Part shown: positions 34,059 through 45,566 of the stretch, piece after piece
How positions within the stretch are numbered: position 1 is the first letter of the stretch
How the letters are laid out: each line of letters begins with the position of its first letter
From: Raffaelea ambrosiae
Taxonomy: Eukaryota; Ascomycota; Sordariomycetes; Ophiostomatales; Ophiostomataceae
Assembly (NCBI GenBank): GCA_002778195.1
Contig: PCDI01000001.1
Location: forward strand, 1,996,939 to 2,060,938
Length of the DNA stretch: 64,000 nucleotides
Reading direction: 5' to 3'
The notes under the pieces: generated by a model
Databases searched by the model: none
Seen by the model: only the letters and a program-made list of their open reading frames with translations
Told to the model about the DNA's origin: nothing
Program-made: the position numbers and the translations under genes

Positions 34059-35750
34059 ATGAGCAGAGGTCGTCTCTTTTGTCAGGCCACCCGACCGTTC
34101 ACCAGCTGCGCCCGTTGTTCGCCGCCACAGACCAGCATAGCACCGGCCGCCGGTATCCTGCGTCGTTTCCGAGCCGCCACGGCCACTGTCACCATGCCCA
34201 GCACCACCCAGGTCAAGACTGTGTCCACACAGGCCACCCCTGGCACCCTCCAGCTGAGCAAGCCGCCGTCCAGCTACGGCACCACCCCGCGCATCAATGG
34301 CGCGCGGCTGATGGAAGCTCTGCACGCGACCTGCGCGTTTGGCCAGGCGCACAAATATGGAGAGTGCGTGTGTCCCTATTTTTTTTTGTGTGCCCCTCTC
34401 CTTCCTTGCTGACGGGTCCCCCATGCAGACACTACACAGAGACGGGCATGGCCCGGCTCTCTCTCAACGACGACGACAAGAAGGTGCGCGAATGGCTGCT
34501 CGAACAGGTCCGGGCCCTCGGCTGCCGCGTCCAGATCGACCAGATGGGCAACATGTTTGCCGTGCTGCCGGGCAAGAACAACGACGTGCCGCCCGTCTAC
34601 ATGGGCTCGCACCTGGACACGCAAATGACGGGCGGTCGCTACGACGGCATCCTGGGCGTGCAGGCCGCGCTGGAAGGGCTGCGGACCATCCAGGACAGCG
34701 GCTACCAGACCGCGGGTCCGATCGGTCTGGTCAACTGGACAAAGTGGGTACACAGAGAAAAAGAATGAAAAAAAAGAAACATGTTTTGCTAACAGCCCCA
34801 GTGAGGAGGGTGCTCGTTTCCCCATGGTCACCGTCTCGTCGGGCGTCTGGGCCGGCAGCGTCCCGCTCGAGACGGCCTGGGCCTGCCGCGAGATCACCGA
34901 GCCGGCGGTGCCGGGCCAGCCGCAGTCGATGAAGGAGGAGCTGGCGCGCATCGGCTTCCTGGGCGAGACGCCGGCGTCGCACGCGGCCAACCCCATGGCC
35001 GCGCACCTGGAGCTGCACATCGAGCAGGGCCCCATCCTGGAGAACGAGGCGCGCAAGATCGGCGTCGTCGTCGGCGCCCAGGGCTACAGCTGGTACGAGG
35101 TCGAGGTCGTCGGCAAGGACTGCCACGCCGGCACCACGCCGCTGGCCGCCCGCCGCGACGCCCTGCTGGCCGCGGCCAAGATGATCGTCGCCGGCAACGG
35201 CGTCGCGCAGGCGCGCCAGGGCGTCATCACCACCGGCGTCCTCCGCACCGAGCCGAGCACCGTCAACACCATTGTGCGCAAGGCCACCTTCACCCTCGAC
35301 ATCCGCCACCCGTCGGCCGCCACGCTGGCCCAGATGGTCGCCGACTGCCAGGCCGCCTTTGCCCGGATCGCCGCCGAGGACAGCGAGAAGGGCGTCGACG
35401 TCCGCTGGACCTGTCTGACCGAGAACGCCCCCGTCACGTTCCACCCGGACTGCGTCGCCGCCATCACGCAGGCGGCCGAGGAGGAGGTCGGCGAGGGCAG
35501 CGCCGTCCATGCGGCGGCGATGGCGGGGGCAGCCGACCCGACCAAGACGCTGCACATGCCCATCTGGAGCGGGGCCGGCCACGACAGCTGCAACGCCAGC
35601 AAGCGGTGCCCGGCCGGCATGGTCTTCACGCCGACCCGCGACGGCATGAGCCACACGCCGACCGAGTACTGCAAGCCGGAGGACTGCGTCCTGGGCGCAC
35701 AGGTGCTGCTCGGGGCCGCCTTGCGGTATGATGCGGCACGGGGACTGTGA
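34059..35750 (+). CDS. M20-family carbamoylase/amidohydrolase
   Basis: Exons 34059-34363, 34429-34743 and 34802-35750 give 522 residues. Introns end in CAG and CCCAG, the second with a GCTAAC branch. The first 45 residues are Arg/Ala/Ser-rich and could target mitochondria; an internal Met at 34194 could give a cytosolic form. Binuclear metal and catalytic motifs are intact: GSHLDTQMTGGRYDGILG, WTNEEGARF after splicing, HIEQGP, and GAGHDS near the C-terminus. The family covers N-carbamoyl-L-amino-acid hydrolase, allantoate amidohydrolase and yeast beta-alanine synthase (PYD3). Sequence alone does not choose among them. All release ammonia from ureido compounds, which fits the GATA sites upstream. 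Confidence 0.9.
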
Positions 35751-36093
35751 GGTGCACAGGAGAGAAAAAGAGACTAAACCAAAAAATAAAAAAAGTCACG
35801 CATATAGAATTTTTCAATTTGAAGAGTTTTCCATCATCCCTATTCACAAAAAGATAAAAAAACACGATGCCGAGCTATTCCAGTATGGAACCGCGAACCA
35901 ATGTAGTGTATCGAGAACAAAGAAGAAACAAAGCAATGCCAGTCCACACACACACCATATTGAAACGCCCACATGTATCCTATCCTCTCACGGCCAGCCC
36001 TCCCTGGATAGACGTCCCCATAGTTTTGATCCTTTTTATTTTCTGCCCACGTTCCACGTCCCCCCGATCCCTGTCCCCCGATCCCTGGTCTTG
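35751..36093. other. Convergent spacer
   Basis: A 343-base AT-rich 3' region lies between the amidohydrolase gene and the convergent Zn2Cys6 regulator gene. No gene is seen. Confidence 0.35.
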
Positions 36094-39000
36094 TTATTGC
36101 TTGTGTGTGATTCCCATCTCGGTCAACAGCTTCATGGCCGGGCTGTCTGCGCCTGTTCCCACGAACACCGCCGTCAGCCCCTTCCAGAAAATGGCGTCCA
36201 GGCGGATCGTGGCCAGTCGGGCCAGAGGCCATGCGCGCGCCTGGGTCCGCAGCGTGTCCCGCCACTTGTTGAGCAGGTCCTTGTTGCGGACGGCAATGTC
36301 CCGCGTGGGCGACTGCGCCAGGCTCAGCAAGATAAAGTTGGATATGTAGCACAGCTGGTAGCGGACGTCTGTGGCACGGTTAGTCGCATTCGTCTCGCGG
36401 GGGTGAAGGGGGGGGGGGGGGACTCCACGGAACCACCTACAGCATGGCCAAAATGTCGAAAAGTGCTTGCCCTTCATAGAGGCAATGATCTCCATGCCCA
36501 CCTTGGCACACGTGTAGCAGTTTTCGTAGATGGTGGACATGGGCTCTTGGACGACGCCATTGTCCACGGGCACGGCGTCGTGCACCAGCGGCCGCAGCAG
36601 GGCGCGGAAGATCAGAATTTCCAGGGTCAGGTGGGACATGCGGAGCGACGCGCCGATGACCAGGTCGTCTTCGGTCAAGTCCAGCGCCGGCTTGGAGAGG
36701 AGCGGCAGTGTTTGCCGCCAGCCCTCGATGCGTGTGCGGAGCGGCTGGGCGCGGCTGAGGAGCACGCTCAGGGACGTCGCCTCCCGGATCGCCTTGAACG
36801 TACTGGTCGAGGGTGGGTGCGTTAGCACCATGCCGTGCACGGCGTGCGCGACGAAGAACGCGACCACGCGAACCAGGACAAGACGTCACTTACTAGAACT
36901 CCTTCAGCACGTCGGCGGCAATGACGCTCAGGTGGCAGTGGGCCAGCAGGACGGGGATCTCCGTCGCGATGGCTTCCTTGATGTAGGGGTCGGCGTGGTC
37001 CTCCTCAAAGTCGTCGACGGTGAGCTCGTCCACGTCCCAGTTGCTGTCGTGGATGTGGCACGGCCGGGCCAGCCCAATGGCGTACCACACGTGGTGGGTA
37101 AACGTCATCCACCACAGACGCCTTCGCAGCACGACTTCCTGCCTCGGCAGGCGCCACGACGACGGGTCCATGTTGACGCCGAGGGTCTCGGCAATGGAGA
37201 CGGCCGAGCAGGACAGCGCCCAGAAGCCCGGGGTGGCCGCGACGGCATAGTTGTTGGGCGGCCGCTGCAGCAGGAGCAGGCAGAGCTGCAGCAGAGACAG
37301 GTGGCACAGGCAGCTGGCCCGCATGTAGCTGCGGTGGGCAATGGCCCACAGGTCGTCGGTGGGGACCTGCAGGTAGGCCTTGAAGAGACTGAGCTCGTCG
37401 TCGAGGAAGGTGAACGGCATGGCCAGCGCGTAGACGGCGCTGAGCAGGCCGACGGGCACCGACAGGTTGCCGTCGGGCTCGCGGATCTTGGACAGGTCGG
37501 ACAGCGACAGCACGGGGAAGCGCGGGTGGACGCAGCGCGTGTATCTGCCACATAGTCAGTATTGGTGGGACGGATTGTCCCAAGCCCAGTCCAACTGAAA
37601 AAAAAAACACATCCCTCGTGGCGCAATTGGCTAGCGCGTCAGACTGTTAATCTGAAGGTTGGTGGTTCAAACCCACCCGGGGGAGTTTGTCATGGATTTT
37701 TTTTGTGTCTCTTTTTTTTTCCCTCTTTTTCTCTTTTTTTCTTCTTTTTTCCCTTTTTTTCCTCTTTTTCCTCTTTTCCCTTTTTTTCTCTTCTTTTCTC
37801 GCTCTCCCTTTCCACACATACGTACAGTCGGATGAGCCGCTCGCCCAGATCGGGCGGGACCAGCTTCTTCAGCAGGGCAATGTCCTCCTTCTCGGTGCTG
37901 TTGTCGCCAAAGGTCCGCTCGACCTCCTTGATGCCGTCCTGCAAGATGTCCTCGTCGGTCATGGCAAACTGGATCGGCACATAGCCCGCCGGCGGCGGCG
38001 GCTGGTGGACGGGGTCGGTGCCGTCCCGCCGGTGGATGGTGGCGTCGTCGACCATCCGCCGGAAGTCCAGCCGGAACATGGTGTAGAGGTCCCGGTTGTT
38101 GTAGTAGTAGTAGCGCAGCAGATACGGGTCCGACTCGCACGAGACGCCGATCATGTGGTGGGAGTAGCCTCGCTGCGACTCCAGGGAGAACTCCTTGGGC
38201 CAGTCGGGCTGCTGCCACGGCGCCAGCGGATTGCTGCCCGGGCTGACATGCATGCTCATGCCGTTGGTGTAGTGCTGCATCAGGGCGTCCTGGGTCTCCT
38301 GGTCGTAGTGCGTCATGCTCTCGCGGCGAATGGCCGCCGGCGACTGGGCGGTGCTGGCGGTGCCGTTGACGTGGTTGTGGCCGTGGTTGTGGTTGTTGTT
38401 TGCGCTTGCGTTGTTGGCATTGCTGGCCGGGGTGGTGCCGTTGCCGTGCAGCATGTTCATCGGGCTCGTGCTGTCGGTGCCGCTGGCCGGCGAGATGCTC
38501 GAGTCCATGGCCGGCACCATGTTGGGCGGGCTCTGCAGGAGGAGGTGGTCCATCTCCGAGAGGCCGCGCGGGCTGAAAAAGTTGGAGCCATTGCTGCCGT
38601 CCGGGAGCCAGAACGGCGGCATGTCGAGGGCCATGGCCGTGTCGCCATGGTGGTCCAGCTGGTGGTCCAGCTGGTGGTCCAGATGATGGTCCAGGAGCAC
38701 GGCATCGCTGCCGTGGGCCTCATCAATGGGTAGGGCCTGTTGCTGTTGTTGTTGCTGCTGCTGCTGATGCTGCTGGGGTGTGTGCACCGACTGCGACTGT
38801 CCCGGGGTGGGAGCCGCCACAATGGTGGGCTGGATGGAAGCAGCAGCAGCAGCAGACGTTGCGCCGGCAGAAGGAGCTACAGAAGATACGACTCCTCCTC
38901 CTGGGGCCACGGCCGACACCCCCGACGCGCCCCCGGCTGATACGTCGCCCGAACGCAGGCCCTGGCCCTGGCCCTGGCTCGCCCCCGCATCTGGACGGCT

Positions 39001-39333
39001 GCGTCTCTTGAGCGGTTCCAGGGCAAACGTGCACACCCGATTGAGGCGCTTGCAGCACTCACACACCGTCTCGTTGCCCGGCACCTTGCAGTGGATCTTG
39101 CGCGACCGGCACAGGTCGCACGGCCGCTGCTTCTTGGACCGGTACTTGCGGCCGCTCGGCTCCGGCGGCGGCGGCACGGCCTCCGAAGTCATGGTCGCTG
39201 CTGCTGCTGCTGGCGGCGGTGCTGGCGGCGGTGCTACTGGTCCTGCTGCTGGTGGCCCTGCTGCGGCGGCCGGCGGATGTGGGTTGGGGCTCCGCTCGCT
39301 CGCGGATAACGGGCCCACTGGCTCGTCTGACAT
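36094..39333 (-). CDS. Zn2Cys6 fungal transcription factor
   Basis: Exons 37826-39333, 36894-37544, 36441-36802 and 36094-36368 give 931 residues. The binuclear cluster CDLC...C...CECC...C follows the basic stretch GRKYRSKKQRP near residue 70. A long Ser/Gly/Ala region carries an Asn-rich part, a polyglutamine run and LDHQ repeats. The fungal-specific regulatory domain follows (SDPYLLRYYYYNNRD, then the RRRLWWMTFTHHVWYAI block). The first intron (37545-37825, GTACGT...CAG) is 281 bases and contains a tRNA gene on the other strand; splicing it restores LIRLYTRCVHPRFPVL. The last intron contains a run of about 14 G. The overall look recalls DAL81/TamA-type nitrogen co-activators, which is tentative. 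Genes for an amidohydrolase and a Dal5-like permease flank it. Confidence 0.88.
37612..37685 (+). tRNA. tRNA-Asn (anticodon GTT)
   Basis: A full cloverleaf can be drawn without an intron. The acceptor pairs TCCCTCG with CGGGGGA (one T-G wobble) and the discriminator base is G. The D-stem is GCGC/GCGC. The anticodon stem is TCAGA/TCTGA around loop CTGTTAA with anticodon GTT. The T-arm is GGTGG-TTCAAAC-CCACC. A T8 run at 37697-37704 is a Pol III terminator. The gene lies inside intron 1 of the Zn2Cys6 gene, on the opposite strand. Confidence 0.95.
37697..37704 (+). terminator. Pol III T-run terminator of the tRNA-Asn gene
   Basis: Eight consecutive T residues begin 12 bases after the mature tRNA end; further T-runs follow. 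Confidence 0.8.
38648..38694. repeat. 12-bp coding tandem repeat in the Zn2Cys6 gene
   Basis: About four units close to TGGTGGTCCAGC encode LDHH/LDHQ repeats in the regulator's linker, next to a polyglutamine run. Confidence 0.85.
38737..38775. repeat. Polyglutamine-coding CAG/CAA microsatellite
   Basis: Thirteen codons on the minus strand read Gln interrupted by one His. The mixed CAG/CAA usage indicates selection on the protein rather than a pure slippage tract. Confidence 0.85.
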
Positions 39334-41038
39334 TTGATGGGCATGTGCGCGCCCTTGGCGCAGACGGGCAGCACAGTCGTCGCAGTCACAGGCCAGCCAA
39401 TCGAGACAAGGGCTGTCGTCGGTGCTGGTTTTATCATGGCTCGCTTTTATTTTTGGGGTTTCTTTATCGGGCGAGCCACCTTGCAGTGGTACGTAGGTAG
39501 TAGTTAGCTATAACTAGTCGGCCGGACCCGCTGTCCGCTGTCGGCGGTTGTTTTTCCGGGGCAGGGTGGCTACTTCCGTGACTAAGTCCACCAGTCCGCG
39601 CAATCACGTGTCCGCCCTGGCCTGCCACTGCCGGACGACCCATTGTCAATCCGGGAGTCTTTCGTGGCAGGACGCCGTGGCTGCTGCCTCGCACTGCTCC
39701 GTATTCAAGCCACAGTCCCTGCCAACTTTGTTTAGTGTGGCTCGACTAGACCCATCCCTGGAAGCCCACCTCTCGAGGATACCCGATCCGGCCTGATGGC
39801 TGCATGAAGACTGCTCGGGGGACACGCGGACTGTCGAAGAGGTGCTTACAGCTGAGTTGATGTGTCCACTGGTGTTGAAAGAACACGGGAAACCCGTCAT
39901 ATCTCAAAAATTGCAATGCAGAATGAAGGCCGCCGGCCTAGTTGAGATGGAAAAATGGAGAAGCGCTTTTCCCATCCCTAGATGTCCGGCCAGCCACTTT
40001 GTTTCTCCTACGCTACCATATCCCATGGCACTTGGATATAAAAGGCGGAAAAGGAGAAAACAGAAACGGCGCAATTCTATTACCTTGCCTAACTCAACGT
40101 AGACGCCAAGCAAAGCCTGACAAATCTTAGACAGAGGACGCACGGGGTTTTCTTCATATATTCTGTTGTTTCTCTTTCTTCCATGTCTGCTCAATGGTGG
40201 ATATCCATGAAACGTATCTTCTGACACCATAAATGTGTATGAAGAGGATTGATTGCCAGGTGGAATACTTGGGGTTTCACGGGAGTGGCAAAAAAGAAAT
40301 ACTATAACAACAATAGGTTAAAAAAGCAAAAGACAATGGGAAAAAAAAAGACAAAGGACACAGCAGCAACAAAGTTGACAAACAGCAATCGACGAACAAT
40401 TAATTTATGCTTAATTATAGCGGAACTGTTCCCTCCACCAGCTGCAAGATCTGCTCTGCAGAACCCGTCAATTGGGACAGACGCCCGTCGGCGACGAGCC
40501 AGAAGGAAATCGTTAGGCCACGGCCTATGCCACAAACAGTCAGCCTTGGCAAATCATTGATAAGGGGTGTCCATTTCGATTTGTACAATATGTTACTTTT
40601 TATTGTGGCATCGTACGAGCATACGGATCTGCGCGGCTTTCCATCCAAGATGATACCGGGCAATCACACGAAACGATAAGATCTTTGTGTCGCCCGATAG
40701 CGCCAGAAGCCGCTTTTTTGGTTAGCACTTCAGCCTTGCACCCTGAGCCAGAAGCGGCGAACACAAAAACAGTAGAATCAGACAACGACATGTGGAGCTA
40801 AAAAAATATTGACGAGGCCGATTCTCGCAGAAAACTGGAGAATGAAGGACTGGTTAACTGTATTGGTATTGTTTCACAGGCAACTCTCAGGCGATGTGCG
40901 GCCATATTTAAGCCATGGTTCTGCCATGCCCTGCGGCCCCTGAAGAATAGTAGTAGTCGTAGTGTGAAGCAAGCCACGTTGAGAACATCTCGCCCCCTTT
41001 CAAGCTGCAAGGAGAATTGTCTTTTCTTGATTGACAAG
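39334..41038. promoter_or_regulatory. Divergent intergenic region of the Zn2Cys6 regulator and the Dal5-like permease
   Basis: No gene is seen in 1.7 kb. TGATAAG at 40558-40564 and CGATAAG at 40674-40680 match HGATAR nitrogen-regulator sites, 360-480 bases before the permease start. The rest holds only short ORFs. Confidence 0.4.
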
Positions 41039-42629
41039 ATGTCTGTGGATGAGAAAGTCAACGCGGATGCCGTCCTTCCGGGCGAGACTGCAAGCGTTGA
41101 TGTGGCGGCCTATGGCACGCACATTGACCGAGCAGCCGAGAAAAAAATGCTCTTGAAATTTGATACTGTTGTGCTTGGCTGCTTTGGCATGCTCTACTTC
41201 TTGGCCAACTTGGACAGAAACAACCTGGTACGTCTTGCCAAGTACATATGCGCGTCAACCGGACACACCGCTAACAACCACCAGGGAAATTCCGAGGCCA
41301 TGGGTCTGCCCGACGACCTCCATCTCAAAGGAAACGAATTCGGCAACGCCATCTCCGTCTTTTATGCAACGTACGTCTTCTTCGAGACGCCATACTCCGT
41401 CCTGCTCAAGATTGTTGGCCCCCGCAAACTGCTGTCAGCATGCATGCTTCTTTGGGGGATCGTTGGCCTCTGCACGGCGTTTGTCAAGACCATCGGGCAG
41501 CTGTATGCCTGTCGTGTTCTGCTTGGTGTCTTCGAGGCCGGACTGATCCCCTGCATCAACGCCTACCTGGGCATGGTGTACCTCCGGTCGGAGATGTCTA
41601 TCCGAGCCGCTGTTTACTACACGTTCAGTGCCACGGCAGGTGCCTTTGGCGGGTTGCTTGCCACGGCAGTATCCTACATCAAGCACGGCGAACTGCACAC
41701 CTGGTCGTACCTGTTCCTCATCGAGGGCTGCCTCACTGTCTTTCTAGCGCCATTTGTGTATCTCGCGTTCCCCGACGACCCCATGAAGGCCTGGTTCTTG
41801 AACGACAAAGAAAAGGAATTGATGCGGCAGCGCTTCGAGAACAACCCGCATCTGGACCCGGAGGACAAGTTCTCGTGGGCAGAAGTCTTTAAAGCATGGA
41901 AGGACCCCAAGGTCTGGGCGATTGCCGTGCTGGAGTTCTCCATTGACTTCTCGCTCTTCGGGTTCACCAACTTCCTGCCCGCGCTGCTCGAGGGCATGAA
42001 CTTTACCGGCTATAAGATCCAGCTTATGACTGTGCCCGTTTATGCGTGTGCCATTGTTACATTTTTCATCATTGCCATCGTTGCGGACAGAATTGGCATG
42101 CGCGGACCACCTCTCCTGTTTGCCCTCCTGTGCGCGGTTGTTGGCTACGCTATGATGCTGGGCACGGACAATCCCACGGCACGATTTGTCTCGGTGTTTA
42201 TTCTCTCGATCGGAGTCTTTACGACGGTACGTCTTTCCTGGGGTTTTGCTTATGTTGCGGACAATACTAATTCTTCCTTCTTAGACCGGTTTGGATATTG
42301 TCTGGCTCAACGCAAACGTGTCTGGCTACTTCAAGCGCGCAACGGCTGTCGGCTCTGTTCTCACCATCGGTAACATTTCTGGTGCTGTGGCTGGCCAGAT
42401 TTACCGCACCAAGGACCAGCCGCGTTATTTGCTTGCTGTCAAGGTTTCGCTGGGTATCACCTGTCTGGCCATTGCCATTACCTGCTGCCTGGAAGCTGGC
42501 TACTACCTGGTGAACAAAAAGCGGGCAAAGAAGATTGCCGAGATGGGTGGCGAGGACATGGTGACTGAGGAGATGTGGCGGCAGGGCCAGAAGGATGACT
42601 ACTCCCTCTACTTCAAGTACACTTTGTAA
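41039..42629 (+). CDS. MFS permease, anion:cation symporter (Dal5/allantoate-type) family
   Basis: Exons 41039-41227, 41285-42226 and 42285-42629 give 491 residues. Intron 1 is 57 bases with a GCTAAC branch and no stop in frame, so the unspliced frame stays open. The start MSVDEKVNADAV is chosen over the longer ORF because the extra residues look like leader. Twelve helices are predicted. Family blocks are clear: LGCFGMLYFLANLDRNNL-GN after splicing, FYATYVFFETPYSVLLK, GVFEAGLIPCINAYLGMVY, and FPDDPMKAWFLNDKEKEL in the central loop. Substrates in this family are carboxylate-type: allantoate, nicotinate, pantothenate, biotin and others. The neighbourhood favours a ureido or aromatic carboxylate, but that is inference. 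Confidence 0.9.
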
Positions 42630-43697
42630 ATAAACGTTTCTGTATTATAGCGCTGTACTTCTTTTCGGAAATCTAGACAGGCCCTTCACGGACTGGCAAT
42701 AGAGCATTAGCAATAGACCGATCAGTTTATCAGACAAATGTTGAGTCAGTTAGTTAACAAGTGAAATTGAGTCCGCTTGCAAGTGTCTTGAACACATGAC
42801 GCTCGGCCCACGGTCGATTACACGGGTGCAATGGCTTCAGGGGGTCGGCGGTTGTCTGGAAACATTCAGACTGGTACTTTTGAATAATTTACACGTCCCT
42901 TTCTTCTAACTTCCCCGATGCCCGTGTTAGAGATCGCGCTTTGTGGTTGTCGCTGTCGTGTTGCACAATGACGTGACTTTTCTACATTCTCGTCCCATGG
43001 CATTGGGACGCCGGGAACGCATTAGCGGCGAATGCCCGACCGGGGTCAATAAAGTAATGTTGAAAGACGATGCAAACCGTGGCCGAGCGAGCAAGTGGCG
43101 ACCCAAGTGTGCGGTGGCCACAACACGTGTGATACGGACGGCCTTATCGTCGGCCGTCTGCAGCAGCCCAACCAGCTCCCGCGCATGCTCACCCGAGGCC
43201 GATAGTGGTCCACCGAACGGCCTTTTCTGGCGCCAAAAAATCCAGGCCCCGTACCAGGGACGTATCTTATCCCAGCCGATAATGTATGGCGAAAATTTGG
43301 CTGGACGACGGTGGCCCAGACTAAACCTCGAGCCACCAGGCGACTGGCTTGACCCATTCTCGCGGGACGGGCGTTCCTTTCCTCAAGCTTCTTCATTTCT
43401 CTTTCTTCTTTCAGCAGTGCAGTCCTAGGCCGTCGGTGGACTTCTCATTCTATAAAACCATTGCAATTGGCGAAAAGGAAGTCCAACAAGTCTCTCATAC
43501 CTCCTCGCAGACCCATTCCCGCCGTATCTTACCTTTCCCATCCTATCGTTAGTGTCGTTTTCGTCTGTGCTCATCCCGTCACCCTCCTATCTACCCATCC
43601 TTGTTTCCTCTTGCATCTTCCCGTCTCTTCCCATTTTTGTCCACCGAGGAAGGCCACTTTTTGATTTCCGTTTCTGTGTCACCAACAAATAGTCACC
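42630..43697. other. Intergenic region upstream of the monooxygenase
   Basis: No gene is seen. The last 250 bases are strongly pyrimidine-rich (43380-43690), as expected for a fungal promoter and leader. Confidence 0.35.
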
Positions 43698-45566
43698 ATG
43701 GCCTCCCCCCCAATTGCACCAGAGTACGATGTCGTCATCGTGGGTGGTGGCCCCGTGGGTCTGCTCATGGCCTTCCAGCTGAAACGCTTCGGTGTCTCTG
43801 CTGTTGTCTTTGAGCAGTACCAGAAGGAGGCCCAGGATGCCTTCGGCCGTGCCATTGCCTTCTTCCCCCGCACCATGGAGCAGCTAGATCAGCTGGACCT
43901 GGCCGACCCCATGCTGCAGCTGGGCTATGCCTGCCGCAGTAGTGTGACCTACAAGGACGGCAAACAAGTGTGAGCAGCAGCCGCCAACCGGGCGATGATA
44001 TCGCACCATCGTCTTGGGCCTACGCTAACAACGGGCTACAGCATCCCGGGTCGGGTGTGGACCTTCATGGAGAACATGGAAGGCTCCGCCTTTGATTGCA
44101 CCCTTGTTCTGCGGCAAATGTACACTGAGGAGATCTTCCGCGAGAAGCTCGAGGGTGTTGGCGCGCCGTACTACCAGGGCATTGAGTGCACAGACTTTGT
44201 CATTGATGACAAGGCCCTGGAGAACGACTATGCCGTCACGACGACGCTGAAGAATCTCAAGACCAAGACCACCTTTACCGTCCGGAGGTTTGTCTCTCCA
44301 TTCAGTACGATGCGAATCGTTCTCCATGCATGACTAACACTCGCTAGCAAATACATCATTGGCTGCGATGGTGGCCGCAGCTTTGTCCGCAAGCATGCCG
44401 ACATCCCCTTCGAGGGTGACATGACGGAGGACAAGTGGGTCCGCATCGACGGCATCGTCGAGACCGACATGCCCATCACCCGGTCCTATGGCGCCATTGA
44501 GAGCGTGACGCACGGCAACGTTCTCTGGGCCCCTCTGGACCATGGTGCTGTCCGCATTGGCTATGCCTACACCCCTGAGATTGCTGCCAAGTACCCGGGC
44601 GAGTGCACCCAGGCGATCGCCGAGAAGGAGGCCGCCGAGAGCATGAAGCCCTTCAAGGTCAAGTTCAAGGAGACCCACTGGTGGACGCTGTACGCCATTG
44701 CCCAGCGCATGGCCAAGGAGTTCTCGACCAAGAACGACCGTGTCTTCATTGCCGGTGATGCCGCCCACACCCACAGCAGCGGTGCTGCCCAGGGCCTCAA
44801 CACCGGCACCCACGATGCCGTCAACCTGGGCTGGAAGCTCGCCCTCCGCACCCGCGGCCTGCTGCGCCCCGAGGCCCTCCACACCTACTCGGCCGAGCGC
44901 AAGACCGCCGTCGAGCAGCTCATCAAGTACGACCGCGACATCTCCGTGCTCATGTCCCACAAGTGGCCATCGTGGTACAAGGGCGACCCGAACGCCGACC
45001 CCTACGTTGTGCTGGGTGAGATCTTCGAGAAGGCGGCCTCGTTCAACACGGGCCTGGGCATCGCCTACCCCGAGAACCTGCTGAACAAGCCCAACAAGGT
45101 GGCCAGCATCACGGTGGCACCAGGTGCCCGGCCACACGACGTCGTCGTCGCCACGCCCGGAACGAACCAGGCTCTGCGCTTCCAGCAGGTGACCCGGAAC
45201 CATGCCAAGTTCTACGTGGTGGTGTTCACCGGCAAAGTGTCGTCGACCAAGCCGCTGCTGGAGGGCCTGAAGGCGTATTTGGCCAAGGAGCACCTGCTGG
45301 TCTCCAACCCGGCCATCAGCTTCCTGACCATCAGCCTGGCCAAGAGCGGGTCGCCATACGAGGCTCTCGACTGCCTCGATCCATTTGGCAACACCTACTA
45401 CGACGCCGATGGATCTGCACACGAGAAGATGGGCGTGCCAGCAGACAAGGGCGCTATCCTGGTGGTGCGTCCGGATGGTCTTTTGGGCACAGCTGTGCCA
45501 ATCTGCGGTGACTCTGTCAAGGAGTACTTTAAGGATGTTCTTACCGGATCTGCCGCCAGCTTGTAA
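43698..45566 (+). CDS. Phenol-hydroxylase-type FAD monooxygenase
   Basis: Exons 43698-43969, 44042-44287 and 44348-45566 give 578 residues; splices are GTGAGC/CAG and GTTTGT/TAG with matching phase. The class A flavoprotein hydroxylase motifs are intact: VVIVGGGPVGLLMA (dinucleotide fold), GCDGGRSFVRK (DG motif) and FIAGDAAHTHSSGAAQGLN (ribityl contact). The C-terminal part (VVVATPGTNQALRFQQVT to GAILVVRPDGLLGT) is the thioredoxin-like domain of phenol 2-monooxygenases. The enzyme should hydroxylate a phenolic ring using NAD(P)H and O2 in the cytosol. The substrate cannot be read from sequence. It follows the Dal5-like permease in the same orientation, possibly as a transport and catabolism pair. 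Confidence 0.92.
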
